Source: Calothrix sp. HK-06
Lineage (GTDB): Bacteria; Cyanobacteriota; Cyanobacteriia; Cyanobacteriales; Nostocaceae
Direction of reading: 5' to 3'
Assembly (NCBI RefSeq): GCF_001904745.1
Contig: NZ_MRCD01000006.1
Location: 1 to 64,000, forward strand
Length of the DNA stretch: 64,000 nt
This document shows, piece by piece, positions 18,528-27,329 of the stretch; the first letter of the stretch is position 1; each line of letters starts with the position of its first letter. The position numbers and the translations under genes are program-made. The notes beneath the pieces were generated by a model. The model saw only the letters and a program-made list of their open reading frames with translations, was not told the DNA's origin and ran no database searches.

Positions 18528-19976
18528 TTAGGCTTTGAAGGTTAGTATTGGGCTTAATATTGCTACAACTTCTATCATTTTTGCTTCTACTTGCACATCA
18601 ATAACTGATTGTATGGGTTTATAAGCGACAGGCGCCTCTTCAATTCGACGTTCTTCCTGTAAAGTAATACAGTCAACCCCAGTTAACCCCAATTCTTGTT
18701 CGCTATACGAAGCACCTTGACGGGTTAATTCAAAGCGACTACGTTGTCTTCCTGCACCGTGAGATGCGGAATATAGAAATTTAGGGTTACTTTTTCCTAC
18801 GCATAAATATGAACTGGCACCCATTGAACCAGGAATAATTACGGGTTGGTTCTCAAATGCTGGACAGGCGCCTTTACGTGTTATCCATTTGTTAATTACG
18901 GGTTGAGGTAAAGTAATATTGTGAGGTAAATCATAAACTAGCGGCGCCTCGATATCACCGAATACTTGCCGTAACCGTAACCGAAGTAACTCCGCTAAAA
19001 GTAAACGATTTAGAAATCCATAGTTTGCTGCTGTTGCTTCTGCTTGTACATAACTTGCTACAAGTTCAGGGTGCGAATTTGTTGATAATGGGAAGATATT
19101 CGAGTCAGGATATTTTACACTTCTACTCCAAGTCGCTTTTGCTTTATCACGCCATGCACCACCGATATATTTACCGACGTTACGTGAACCAGAATGAATC
19201 ATAAAAGCAACCTGTCCTTCTTTTACTCCCCATAAATGCGCTAGTCCACGATTTTCAATTTTGTCTATACGCTGAATTTCAACAAAATGATTACCACCAC
19301 CAATAGTGGCTAAACCTCCATCGCGCACAACTCCTTCATCTGGCACAAGTTCGCATGGCGCCTTTTTCCAGTTACCTTCCATTGAACCATTCAAGAAAAT
19401 ACGGTCTATTTCTTTGGCTAACTGTGTAAAATCTGATTTAACGAAACTTCCTGTTGGCGCCTTCCACATAGCATCAACCCATCCCAGCACACCATCCTGA
19501 AATAACGCGCGCATACTTGAAGCGGTCATCGTCACATCACGAGTACCAAAAAAGTAATCGCCTTTCATTAATTCGACAAATTTATCATGCTGTGCCAGAA
19601 ATTTATCAATGGTTAAATTTGCAACATGTAACCGCATCCCGCAGTTAATATCAGAACCGACGGCAGCAGGAATCACCATATTCTCGGTTTCAATAACCGA
19701 ACCAATAGCAACACCTGCATCTCCTGGATGAAAATCTGGTGTAGCACAGGCGCCGCATACACACCCACCAGCAGGATGTTGCATACTAGCAAGTAGCGCA
19801 AGTTGATTAAAAGCCTTTGCTTCAACAGGAAAATTTTTGGGTAAAAGAACCGAAGCAACAGGTACATCTCGCTTTGATTTATTTAAGCGAACCGAATAGG
19901 TTTTATTTTCGTAGCTAACATCTAAACCTTGACGCGACAACGCACGCAGGAGACGACAAATATTTTTGGGCTGCAT
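18528..19976 (-). CDS. rtcB: RtcB-family RNA-splicing ligase homologue
   Basis: 482 residues from the ATG at 19976, which has AGAGG about 4 bases upstream; a TTG at 19994 would add six. RtcB landmarks in order: TPDFHPGD near 85, GSDINCGMRL near 108, GGNHFVEIQ and HSGSRNVGKYIG in the middle, and the guanylation motif SASHGAGRQRSR with its histidine near residue 400. RtcB joins 2',3'-cyclic phosphate or 3'-phosphate RNA ends to 5'-OH ends with GTP and manganese, in tRNA repair or splicing. No rtcA or regulator lies beside it. All metal-binding motifs appear intact. Confidence 0.93.
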   Translation of the reverse strand: MQPKNICRLLRALSRQGLDVSYENKTYSVRLNKSKRDVPVASVLLPKNFPVEAKAFNQLALLASMQHPAGGCVCGACATPDFHPGDAGVAIGSVIETENMVIPAAVGSDINCGMRLHVANLTIDKFLAQHDKFVELMKGDYFFGTRDVTMTASSMRALFQDGVLGWVDAMWKAPTGSFVKSDFTQLAKEIDRIFLNGSMEGNWKKAPCELVPDEGVVRDGGLATIGGGNHFVEIQRIDKIENRGLAHLWGVKEGQVAFMIHSGSRNVGKYIGGAWRDKAKATWSRSVKYPDSNIFPLSTNSHPELVASYVQAEATAANYGFLNRLLLAELLRLRLRQVFGDIEAPLVYDLPHNITLPQPVINKWITRKGACPAFENQPVIIPGSMGASSYLCVGKSNPKFLYSASHGAGRQRSRFELTRQGASYSEQELGLTGVDCITLQEERRIEEAPVAYKPIQSVIDVQVEAKMIEVVAILSPILTFKA

Positions 19977-20340
19977 GAAACCTCTAGTTGTCAATAACTA
20001 GTACTCAAGTAAGTTTTTACTTTTTGAAGAGTAGAGACATTGGTTCAGCAGCCGCGTCTCTTTTAGTGTTTGCTTAATCACATTTGTACTTAAACAACAT
20101 GCAACTAGCTAGGTGATGTTTCCACTATTGCACAAATTGCAAAAAATGGGGTTGAAAATATGACAGATTTTTTACTGCCACATAACTAAATAACTAAATT
20201 GCTCTATTTATGACAGGCTGGAATATAGAGCAGTTTTTTTTTGGCATTTCCTTTCTACCACGAGCGTGAATAATTTTATATTTTGTGATGCAACCTCGGC
20301 TAGATACGCGCTTCTGTGGTGTCGTCTGATTTATAAATAA
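19977..20340. other. Intergenic stretch upstream of rtcB and of the ferritin-like gene
   Basis: About 360 bases between divergent genes. A partial GTAGAGAC...CGTCTC repeat of the family seen at 45383 and 63106 lies near 20030-20062. Promoters of both genes must be here. No gene was seen. Confidence 0.4.
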
Positions 20341-21309
20341 ATGATTAAACAACAATTTATACCAGGGTCAAATCTACCAAATTCCGAAGAAAATAAACTT
20401 TTATGTTGGCTCTCTTCTGAACTAGGCGCTCGACTTGGGCATAACAGTCAATTATCACCTACAGAGAGTACCCGTATCTACTGGGGCGCCAGCTATTTTG
20501 GCTTGAACAAAGTCAAAAGCTTTCAATCTGCTGATTTTTACTATCAAACCAAAATATTACACCTTTGCAATTACTATGTACTAGAACAAATATACGCAAT
20601 TGAAAAAGCTTGTGTAAATTATATGGCAAAACTGGTGTTGATGCATGAAAGTACTGAAGAACAAATGCTCTACAGCTTGTTTTGTGCTGATGAAGCGATG
20701 CACCTAGCCAAAATTAAACCATTTATTCCAATTCTACCATCAGCAGCACGGCAAAACGAAGACAAGCAATTACTCAAATTTTTACATGATGTAATTGATA
20801 TTCAAGATAAAGCTGTTATTTTATTTGTCCTTCTAGTATTGGACGGGTGGAGTTTGAGTTATTACCGTAGCTTGGCAATAGAATGCCGTGAACCTGATAT
20901 AAGCTTGATATTACAAGCTTTTTTGACAGATAAAAGCCGTCATCACGCAACGTCGGTAATGCTATTTCATAATTTGCCTTTAAGTATGGAAAGCCAAAGC
21001 ACAATTGTGGAAACTTTATCTAAATTTTTGCAAATTATGCAGGTTGAACCACAGCAAACGATTGTCTCGGTAATAGCACAAATTAAAGGAGATTTATCGC
21101 AACATCAAAAAATCCGTATCTTTGAGGAGCTAGATACCGAAGCTCACAGCTTGACTCGTTTAAAATTTTTACGCTCTTTGATGCGAAACCCAAATTCTGG
21201 CAGTATTGTACAGATGCTAGAAGCGCGCGGAGCTTTCCAGCCATTTAATCAAAAAAAAAGTGGCTATGCCACTCATGCTTGTAATTCCCAGGTAGAACCT
21301 AAAAGTTAG
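20341..21309 (+). CDS. Ferritin-like di-iron protein, function unknown
   Basis: 322 residues, mostly helical. Candidate di-iron ligands appear in the usual helix pattern: the IEKACVNY helix near 95, STEEQMLYSLFCADEAMHL (an E-x-x-H-like pair) near 110, and DKSRHHATSVM near 205. This layout fits the ferritin-like superfamily that includes AurF-type N-oxygenases. Such proteins activate oxygen to oxidise a small substrate. There is no neighbouring biosynthetic gene to suggest the substrate. It is not a storage ferritin: too long and with a different motif spacing. Confidence 0.6.
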   Translation: MIKQQFIPGSNLPNSEENKLLCWLSSELGARLGHNSQLSPTESTRIYWGASYFGLNKVKSFQSADFYYQTKILHLCNYYVLEQIYAIEKACVNYMAKLVLMHESTEEQMLYSLFCADEAMHLAKIKPFIPILPSAARQNEDKQLLKFLHDVIDIQDKAVILFVLLVLDGWSLSYYRSLAIECREPDISLILQAFLTDKSRHHATSVMLFHNLPLSMESQSTIVETLSKFLQIMQVEPQQTIVSVIAQIKGDLSQHQKIRIFEELDTEAHSLTRLKFLRSLMRNPNSGSIVQMLEARGAFQPFNQKKSGYATHACNSQVEPKS

Positions 21310-21393
21310 TATATGGCTTATACAATTTTCAAATAGTATAAACCTACACTGTTCAGAAAATTTAATTGTTGTAAAGCAATTTTTAGGCTATGA

Positions 21394-22356
21394 TTAGTTT
21401 CCCGTCCTACGAATTCTCTCAATTTCACGTTGGAGTTCCTCAAGCTGGCGCCTTAGTCTATCAGCTTCAGTATCATTATTTACCTCAACATTAACGGCTC
21501 CTTCCGCTGGCGAACGCATGTAGTTGCCCTGACGAATTTGTTCATATTCTGCTGATACTGCCCACTCACGCAAATAATGCACACGCTCGACTGCGAAAGG
21601 GTGGCTTTGCATTTCCCCTATTACCCCTGAATACATTAGCAGTTTGTAAACCTGGTTCAGCCCATCTTCATCAAGTGCCTGATATTCTTCGGACTGTTTT
21701 ATAAACTCTTGTAAATGGCACTCATGGGCATAATTTATACTACCTCCACTTATTTTCATCATCGTCTTCATCACCGTGTTTAGGTCTTCAATAACAAGCA
21801 AAGCCGCGCGGTCACACGATAATTCAGCTTTACGGCGCCATTCGTAAAACGCTAGCAATAAACCCTGGCTGACAAATTTACCGACACCAAATGTTACTTG
21901 ACCAATCGCAGTTGCAGCCTGACTCACCCACTTCGCCATTTGAATTAAAATAGTATGACCACACTTAATATGCCCCAGTTCATGGGCTAACACCGCCCTA
22001 ATTTCGACTTCACTAAGTAAGTCTAGTATACCTGTATTAATAACGATGCAAGGATTTTCTTTTCCAAGCGAGTAGCTGTTGGCGACAGCATTTTGTTCGA
22101 TGAACAGTTTAGGCTCGTTGGTAATGTCTAAATCCCGCACGCATTCGCGAAACATATGGTAAATAGTGGAATATTGACGAGGCCCAACTTGGATGGTGTT
22201 GCCCATTAGAAAAACTAACTGCGGGCGTTCGGCAAAAAATTCTACAAATTTACGTGCAAGGAAATCGAACCCTGGTAGGCTGCGGAGCGTCTGTTCCGCT
22301 TGCCTATCTAAGGGATGTCGGAATGCTTCCGCTTTGATTCCTGGGTAAGAAGCCAT
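21394..22356 (-). CDS. M48-family zinc metalloprotease (HtpX/Ste24-like)
   Basis: 320 residues. The zinc site is LAHELGHIKCGH near residue 145 (HExxH), with the third ligand Glu in the AELSCDRAAL helix near 195. Membrane-associated M48 proteases degrade damaged membrane proteins. Here only weak hydrophobic segments flank the active site, and the C-terminus is a coiled coil of about 30 residues (ADRLRRQLEELQREIERIRR), so the protein may be peripheral. The usual multi-span region of HtpX is absent. Confidence 0.88.
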   Translation of the reverse strand: MASYPGIKAEAFRHPLDRQAEQTLRSLPGFDFLARKFVEFFAERPQLVFLMGNTIQVGPRQYSTIYHMFRECVRDLDITNEPKLFIEQNAVANSYSLGKENPCIVINTGILDLLSEVEIRAVLAHELGHIKCGHTILIQMAKWVSQAATAIGQVTFGVGKFVSQGLLLAFYEWRRKAELSCDRAALLVIEDLNTVMKTMMKISGGSINYAHECHLQEFIKQSEEYQALDEDGLNQVYKLLMYSGVIGEMQSHPFAVERVHYLREWAVSAEYEQIRQGNYMRSPAEGAVNVEVNNDTEADRLRRQLEELQREIERIRRTGN

Positions 22357-22496
22357 AATGCAATTTGTTTATAACCAAAACTAAGTTATGTGGCTAATAT
22401 AACAATTGCCCACATAGTTAACGATGGCGCCTCGTTTTTCAAAGAGCGCGCATAATTGCTCTCTAAAGTCAACATTTCGTATGGAACGTAAAGCGT

Positions 22497-24023
22497 GTGA
22501 TTGAGGCAGAAGTTCATTTGTCATTACACAACTTCCTGCGGTCGCAGGCGGGTTTCCCAGCGTGGCACCATCATTTAACGATGGCGCGGTTGGTTGCACG
22601 TGCCTTGCGTTTGGGAAGAAGCGCCTTAATTCAAGTTGGCGCAGTTTGTGGTTATCAAGGTAGGTATCGCACTAGTTTTATTGCGTCGGCGTTAATGTGG
22701 CAATCTGGAGTTGTTATTGTTGCTCCTTCCGTTGTACAAAATCGTTTGCTCAAAGTTGAAATTCCTCGCTTACAGCAGTGGTTACGAGTTGATAAGCCCA
22801 TTAGAACAGGTGATGCTTGGGTCGGTGGTGACTTTCAAGGAATACTTTTAACGACACCCGAAGTTTGGCTAAACGCGCAACTTACACAAAACGGCGCCTT
22901 TAGCGAGGGGATTCCTACAATTATTGATGGGATTGATGATTTAGAAGATTGGGTGCGCGCTAGTCTTACTGTTACGCTTTCTCCATCTTGCTGGGATGAG
23001 CTTGCGCTAGCTTATCCGTTTCACGAGTCAGTTATTCGCAATTCGAGGGTTGAATTAACGCACAATATCTTTAAACATCCCGCTAATCCCTACGAATGCT
23101 ATGCAGTCTCTGAGGCAGAAATCGAAATTTTACAGCGATTGTATTCAGTTTTAGATATACCTTCCCTCCCTGACACATGGAAAAAATTCTATTCTAATTT
23201 TCAAGCTCAATCTGAATCTCCTCTTCTTTGGGCTACAATTAATCGGACGTATGGGACATTTTATCTACATACCTGCCCAGTTAAGTTCGCTCAAATATTG
23301 GCGCCGATTTGGCAGCGTCAACCAATTGTACTAATTGGTAGTGCTGTAGAAACAGAAACCGAGGCGCCGTTATTCCGAGAGCGTATGGGGGTAGGAGAGG
23401 TAACTTGTTTAAAGTTTTCTGGCGATAATCAAACCGAAGCCATACAACTTTACGTGCCTTATAACTTACCCCTACCTAATACACCCGAATATCAAGCGGC
23501 ATTTATTCACAAAACCCGTACATTAGTATGCCTTAGTGCAACGGCGCCTGGGTTGACGGTAATTTTAGTAGGGGATGTGCCGCTTAAAGCCCAAGTGGGG
23601 ACAATTTTGGCATCAGAATTTGGTTCACGGGTGCAAGTTGAAAAAACTTGTTTGGATGAAAACGGTATTTTAGTGACAGGTTGGGAATTTTGGCGTGAAC
23701 ATCAAAGTGTTTTACCTTCACCTCAGCTAATGATTATTGCTACATTACCTTTACCATCGTTAGAAAACCCTTTAATATCACTAAGGGTGTCATATTACAA
23801 GCGTACACATCAAGATTGGTTTCGGTTATACCTTTTACCTACGGCTTTAAATGAATTGCAGCGTGCCATCGCACCAGTTCGTGAGAACCAAGGAGTCGTC
23901 GCTTTACTCGATAGTCGTGTTGTTAACCGTAGCTATGGTGCCCAAGTTCTCAATTCTCTTAGTCCGCTTTCTCGCATTAACTACCTCGACCCAAACTTAT
24001 TCAACCAAACCAACAATGATTAG
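22497..24023 (+). CDS. Degenerate DinG/XPD-like superfamily 2 helicase homologue
   Basis: 508 residues. The start has LSLHNFLRSQ and LRLGRSALIQVGAVCGYQGRYRTSF, in the place of a helicase Walker A motif but without the GKT lysine. The DEAH box is replaced by IDGIDDLEDW. The C-terminus ends in PVRENQGVVALLDSRVVNRSYG, the counterpart of motif VI and the following DinG element, lacking the QAxGRxxR signature. I infer an inactive or unusual DinG relative; a role in DNA repair is conceivable. No iron-sulfur cysteine cluster is seen. GTG and ATG starts overlap the divergent region. Confidence 0.65.
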   Translation: MIEAEVHLSLHNFLRSQAGFPAWHHHLTMARLVARALRLGRSALIQVGAVCGYQGRYRTSFIASALMWQSGVVIVAPSVVQNRLLKVEIPRLQQWLRVDKPIRTGDAWVGGDFQGILLTTPEVWLNAQLTQNGAFSEGIPTIIDGIDDLEDWVRASLTVTLSPSCWDELALAYPFHESVIRNSRVELTHNIFKHPANPYECYAVSEAEIEILQRLYSVLDIPSLPDTWKKFYSNFQAQSESPLLWATINRTYGTFYLHTCPVKFAQILAPIWQRQPIVLIGSAVETETEAPLFRERMGVGEVTCLKFSGDNQTEAIQLYVPYNLPLPNTPEYQAAFIHKTRTLVCLSATAPGLTVILVGDVPLKAQVGTILASEFGSRVQVEKTCLDENGILVTGWEFWREHQSVLPSPQLMIIATLPLPSLENPLISLRVSYYKRTHQDWFRLYLLPTALNELQRAIAPVRENQGVVALLDSRVVNRSYGAQVLNSLSPLSRINYLDPNLFNQTNND

Positions 24024-24138
24024 TTCATTTGTGCCACAGGGTTAATATTCTGTAACCTACAACGTATGCTCAATGGCTATTTAATCGCGCTATTATCAGC
24101 TTGTAAGTGTGTTTGAAATACCAAATTTTAATTAAATT

Positions 24139-24354
24139 ATGGGTGAAGCTAAACGTCGTAAAGAATCGCTAGGAGAAAAATACGGGCAGGAACAGCAAAT
24201 TCTGCCGTGGTTGCCTGTTACTAAAACCCAAGCCGAAAAGTTTGTCAAATGGACTACTAAGGGCGCCTGGTATGGAATTGGTGCAATGGTCGCTATCTGG
24301 TTAACAGTGCGTTTTATTGGTCCAGCTTTCGGTTGGTGGCAAACTGTAGGTTAA
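24139..24354 (+). CDS. DUF2839 small membrane protein
   Basis: 71 residues: a charged N-terminus MGEAKRRKESLGEKYGQ, then LPVTKTQAEKFVKWTTKGAW and one membrane span, GIGAMVAIWLTVRFIGPAFGWW. This is the DUF2839 family, found in cyanobacteria and algae. It has no known function. It stands alone with long non-coding DNA after it. Confidence 0.85.
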   Translation: MGEAKRRKESLGEKYGQEQQILPWLPVTKTQAEKFVKWTTKGAWYGIGAMVAIWLTVRFIGPAFGWWQTVG

Positions 24355-25124
24355 TACCCAAAAAGGTCAAGGGAAAAGATTTAACATAGCTATTTATTTT
24401 CCCTGACCAAGTTGTATTTTTATAAACATTCGCTCACTTCAATAAATTAGTATAATTACTTGAGAAAAAGTAATCTACAATACTGAAAATTATAAAATCT
24501 AACTAACGGTTGAGAGCTAAGTAGCTAATAATACTTTTTTATTAAAGCTTAAGAATCGACCTGCCGAAATGGCAACATTGTCTACCGATGCTCAGTTATC
24601 TTCATTTTTATCAGTCAAGCGATTTGGTGGGTTACTTCGGGATTGTAGTCAAACTTATATCAGCAGCATTGATATAAGTCTATACAAGTTATCAGGTGTA
24701 TTAACCAATTAGGGCATCTATTAAATTAGTACGAAAGCAGACTATCCTTACTATTAGTCTAATTAAACACTTTTTTTACTTATACTTAGTTGTATTTTTA
24801 GTTAGAAGGCAAGTGAAATAAGCTTTTGCCTTGTAAGAATACAACAACGATATAGCAAAAACGTGTATATATTTAGACTTATGTACTCAAGAATAGCGAT
24901 TTTTTGATTTGCGTTATTGTTAGTGTGAAAGGCTTATAGTCTTGAGCAAACTGATCGTACAAAAGTAAAAATACTATCGTTTTTCTTAAGAAAAGTAGCA
25001 CATGTTACGGCGGTTCGTGAATTTTTGTGCTATTTGTAGCTTTTCCGTGCTTTACTTGTACTCAATCTGAGTTAGTCTTAAAGCGGACTCACTACAATAG
25101 CGAAGTCTACAAACAAAGCATTAC
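24355..25124. other. Long non-coding stretch
   Basis: About 770 AT-rich bases. The only notable frame is a 47-codon ATG frame at 24569-24712 without a ribosome binding site, which I do not call. A small regulatory RNA or a long 5' leader for the following two genes would fit but cannot be shown. Confidence 0.35.
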
Positions 25125-25364
25125 ATGAAGATAAGGTTAAATTTGACGATTCTGTCCGATATAACTGATGTCAAAAGTGAATGTTTTGATACGGCAGCAA
25201 AAATTCCTATGCACTACCTTAAGCGTGAGGTAGCTTTCCGGGACTTTGTAGACAACCTGGAAATTGTAATGATTAGTTTACAATACCAGTTCATGAGAGA
25301 ATCTAAAGAAAATATAAAAGTACGCCCAATACCGTGGTGTAAGGAGGAAAAAAAGTGTTTCTAA
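25125..25364 (+). CDS. Small hypothetical protein upstream of DUF1815
   Basis: 79 residues, soluble, no recognised domain. Its last 10 bases overlap the start of the DUF1815 gene, and the strong AAGGAGG site of that gene lies inside its end, so the pair looks translationally linked. No clear ribosome binding site precedes its own ATG. It may be a real partner or only a leader frame. Confidence 0.45.
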   Translation: MKIRLNLTILSDITDVKSECFDTAAKIPMHYLKREVAFRDFVDNLEIVMISLQYQFMRESKENIKVRPIPWCKEEKKCF

Positions 25365-25702
25365 GATTAGCGCAACAACATAGGCAGTTTGTCCAAGACT
25401 TGGTAATGAATTTACAAGCATTGGCAATAGTACTCGAACGTCGTGGCTATCCTGCATCTTGCTATACCTGTGGCGACCAAATGAACAGTGCTTCATTTAT
25501 GGTGAGCTTAGGAGAAAACCACTTAATTCGGTTTTTGGTATCCGATTATGGAATTACCTGGACTGAAATGCGTGATGACCGTGAGTTAATGAAGTTGGAA
25601 GGAGCAGAGGCTGTTAATCAGTTGCAAGAATTGGCTAATATTGTCAAATACTCTATGCAAGAGAAAGGCGCCGCTAATAAAACCCTTGCCAAGCGTCACT
25701 AA
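25355..25702 (+). CDS. DUF1815 family protein
   Basis: 115 residues, started by GTG at 25355 after AAGGAGG. The whole sequence (MFLRLAQQHRQFVQDLVMNL, CYTCGDQMNSASFMVSLG, FLVSDYGITWTEMRDDRELM) matches the DUF1815 family, which is conserved across cyanobacteria. Two cysteines in CYTCG could bind metal. Function is unknown. Confidence 0.88.
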   Translation: MFLRLAQQHRQFVQDLVMNLQALAIVLERRGYPASCYTCGDQMNSASFMVSLGENHLIRFLVSDYGITWTEMRDDRELMKLEGAEAVNQLQELANIVKYSMQEKGAANKTLAKRH

Positions 25703-26297
25703 GTACAATAAATGAAACTAGTATATTTATTTACAAAGTGCGTGAAGACAAGGTAATTATGAAATGCTCCTACTGGGAATGCTAATAGCTAATTGCTTGT
25801 TTTTAAAACGATGCCAAAGTGCTAAAAACGCTGTTAGCCTTTAGCCATTCCCCGGAAACCCAGAAAGCAAGCGTGCAAGACACTCACCTTATCTCAATAA
25901 GATTTAATACTAGCAAGTGGTTTTGCGGTAATAAATCAACGAGAGCAGTGATATTAAGTTGAATAGGAAGCGTATATAGCACTTCGCGAGTTAACTACAA
26001 TGTAATCATGAGCAACTCAGACGGTCATGCTCATGAATGGGGTGACATTACGAGTAATAAAACCGAAAGCGATTCGACTCGCGGTGCTATAATTGCTGAC
26101 CAACAAAGAAATTAAACACAAACAAATACGTAGTAAACTTCAACTCTTAGAGTTATAACTATTTAGGCTTTTCGATACTTGTTGACTTATTTGTCATATA
26201 TTTGAGTTCCCAGTCATTTTTCCCAGAACTACAATATGTATTGTTATTCTATTTCCAGCGTCGAAATAGTTAAGCATAAGAATGGGAAAGTTTTAAT
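25703..26297. other. Gene-free stretch containing a MITE
   Basis: About 595 bases. A 113-bp terminal-inverted-repeat element occupies 25977-26089. The rest holds no recognisable gene; the last part should carry the thioesterase promoter. Confidence 0.4.
25977..26089. mobile_element. 113-bp TA-flanked MITE with TAGCAC/GTGCTA ends
   Basis: The left end TAGCACTTCGCGAGT and the right end, read in reverse, TAGCACCGCGAGT form imperfect terminal inverted repeats. The element is bordered on both sides by TA (25975-25976 and 26090-26091), the target duplication made by IS630/Tc1-mariner-type transposases. It encodes no transposase. It shares TAGC...GCTA ends and TA flanks with the element inside the reverse transcriptase gene. 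Confidence 0.65.
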
Positions 26298-26792
26298 ATG
26301 TCCGAAGAAAAAGTAAATCAATACTCGTTACCCACAAGTACAATTACCAATCCATCATCTAATACATACGAAAACTGGTTCGAGTACCCAGTGCGCGTAT
26401 ATCCTCACCACACAGACTATGCTGGAATAGTTTGGCATGGCACTTATTTAACTTGGATGGAGGAAGCGCGCGTCGAGTATTTACGCACTTGCGGTATAAA
26501 CTATGCCGATTTAGTTGCTTTAGGTTGCGATTTACCAGTTGTAGAATTATCTGTACGTTACCATCGGTCATTGCAACTAGGAACAACAGCAATTTTAAAA
26601 ACCCGCATGGGAGATTTAAGCGGTGTACGTATTAATTTTGATTATGCTCTCGAATCTGAAGATACCCAAGAGTTATATTTTACCGCAGCAGTAACACTCG
26701 TAGCTGTAGACCGAGAGCGTGGTAAAATAATGCGCCAACTCCCTGTTAACGTCAAAGATGCGCTTCTCAAAATTTCTAACCCCATGAATTAA
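26298..26792 (+). CDS. Hot-dog fold acyl-CoA thioesterase (4HBT/DHNA-CoA hydrolase type)
   Basis: 164 residues. After a 28-residue hydrophilic leader comes the hot-dog domain with VYPHHTDYAGIVWHGTYLTW and MEEARVEYLR, the 4-hydroxybenzoyl-CoA-thioesterase layout with catalytic Asp in HTDYAG. In cyanobacteria a protein of this type hydrolyses 1,4-dihydroxy-2-naphthoyl-CoA in phylloquinone synthesis; I infer the same here but other acyl-CoA substrates are possible. No other menaquinone or phylloquinone genes lie near. Confidence 0.83.
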   Translation: MSEEKVNQYSLPTSTITNPSSNTYENWFEYPVRVYPHHTDYAGIVWHGTYLTWMEEARVEYLRTCGINYADLVALGCDLPVVELSVRYHRSLQLGTTAILKTRMGDLSGVRINFDYALESEDTQELYFTAAVTLVAVDRERGKIMRQLPVNVKDALLKISNPMN

Positions 26793-26796
26793 TTCG

Positions 26797-26827
26797 TTGT
26801 AGCACAGGCCGAAATGCCTGTGCAGTG
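26797..26827. repeat. Dispersed palindromic repeat (GTAGCACAGGC type)
   Basis: TTGTAGCACAGGCCGAAATGCCTGTGCAGT sits directly behind the thioesterase stop. It is followed by a TACCACAGATACACAGAG repeat at about 26840 and an AGAAACCAGGTTTCT palindrome at about 26876. All three families recur elsewhere in the window. Confidence 0.65.
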
Positions 26828-26908
26828 CATATTAATTTTTTTACCACAGATACACAGAGTTAAGATTTATGCTAAGAAACCAGGTTTCTAAGTTTTCATT
26901 ATAATTAA

Positions 26909-27091
26909 TTATCTACCACCCGTGCGCGTATTTTGAGTAAAGTGTTGAATTACATCAAGTAAAGTTATACCGTAACCTGCCTGTAAAAAGAAAATTACTG
27001 CGGCAATTAATGCTGCATTTACAAGTGTTGTCTTAATGACTCTGAGAAGAAATGTAAAGATAATCCACGCTACAATTAAAGCTACGAACAT
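26909..27091 (-). CDS. Small cyanobacterial membrane protein
   Basis: 60 residues with two hydrophobic spans, MFVALIVAWIIFTFLL and NAALIAAVIFFLQAGY, and a polar tail DVIQHFTQNTRTGGR. The clear codon structure and membrane character support a real gene. Function is unknown. It stands alone between two plus-direction and minus-direction genes. Confidence 0.65.
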   Translation of the reverse strand: MFVALIVAWIIFTFLLRVIKTTLVNAALIAAVIFFLQAGYGITLLDVIQHFTQNTRTGGR

Positions 27092-27329
27092 ATATTGTAT
27101 AAAATTAGTTAAGTATGAGTTTTAGTCAATGGCTAATGGGTAAGTTTTAATTTTGAATCGAAACAACGATAATAGTACTCGATTTTTACGAGACTTAAAA
27201 TAAATTTAAGTATTAATTGTTGCTATCATTCACATTGATTGTTACATCTATGTATTGAATTATGTTTTCTCTATGCTCTTCGTGGCATTGTTTCCCCCGG
27301 ATTTATACATCCGAGGGTTGACAATTAGA

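Noticed and set aside
22381-22599. 72-codon minus-strand frame at the start of the DinG-like gene
   Set aside because: Overlaps the 5' part of a much longer plus-strand gene with better coding character.
24569-24712. 47-codon ATG frame in the long gap
   Set aside because: No ribosome binding site, no neighbour, no recognisable domain.
26008-26115. 35-codon frame (MSNSDGHAHEWGD...)
   Set aside because: It starts inside the MITE at 25977-26089 and reads across its right end; no ribosome binding site.
27295-27318. Hairpin behind dxr as a rho-independent terminator
   Set aside because: The stem is imperfect and no run of T follows in the direction of transcription.
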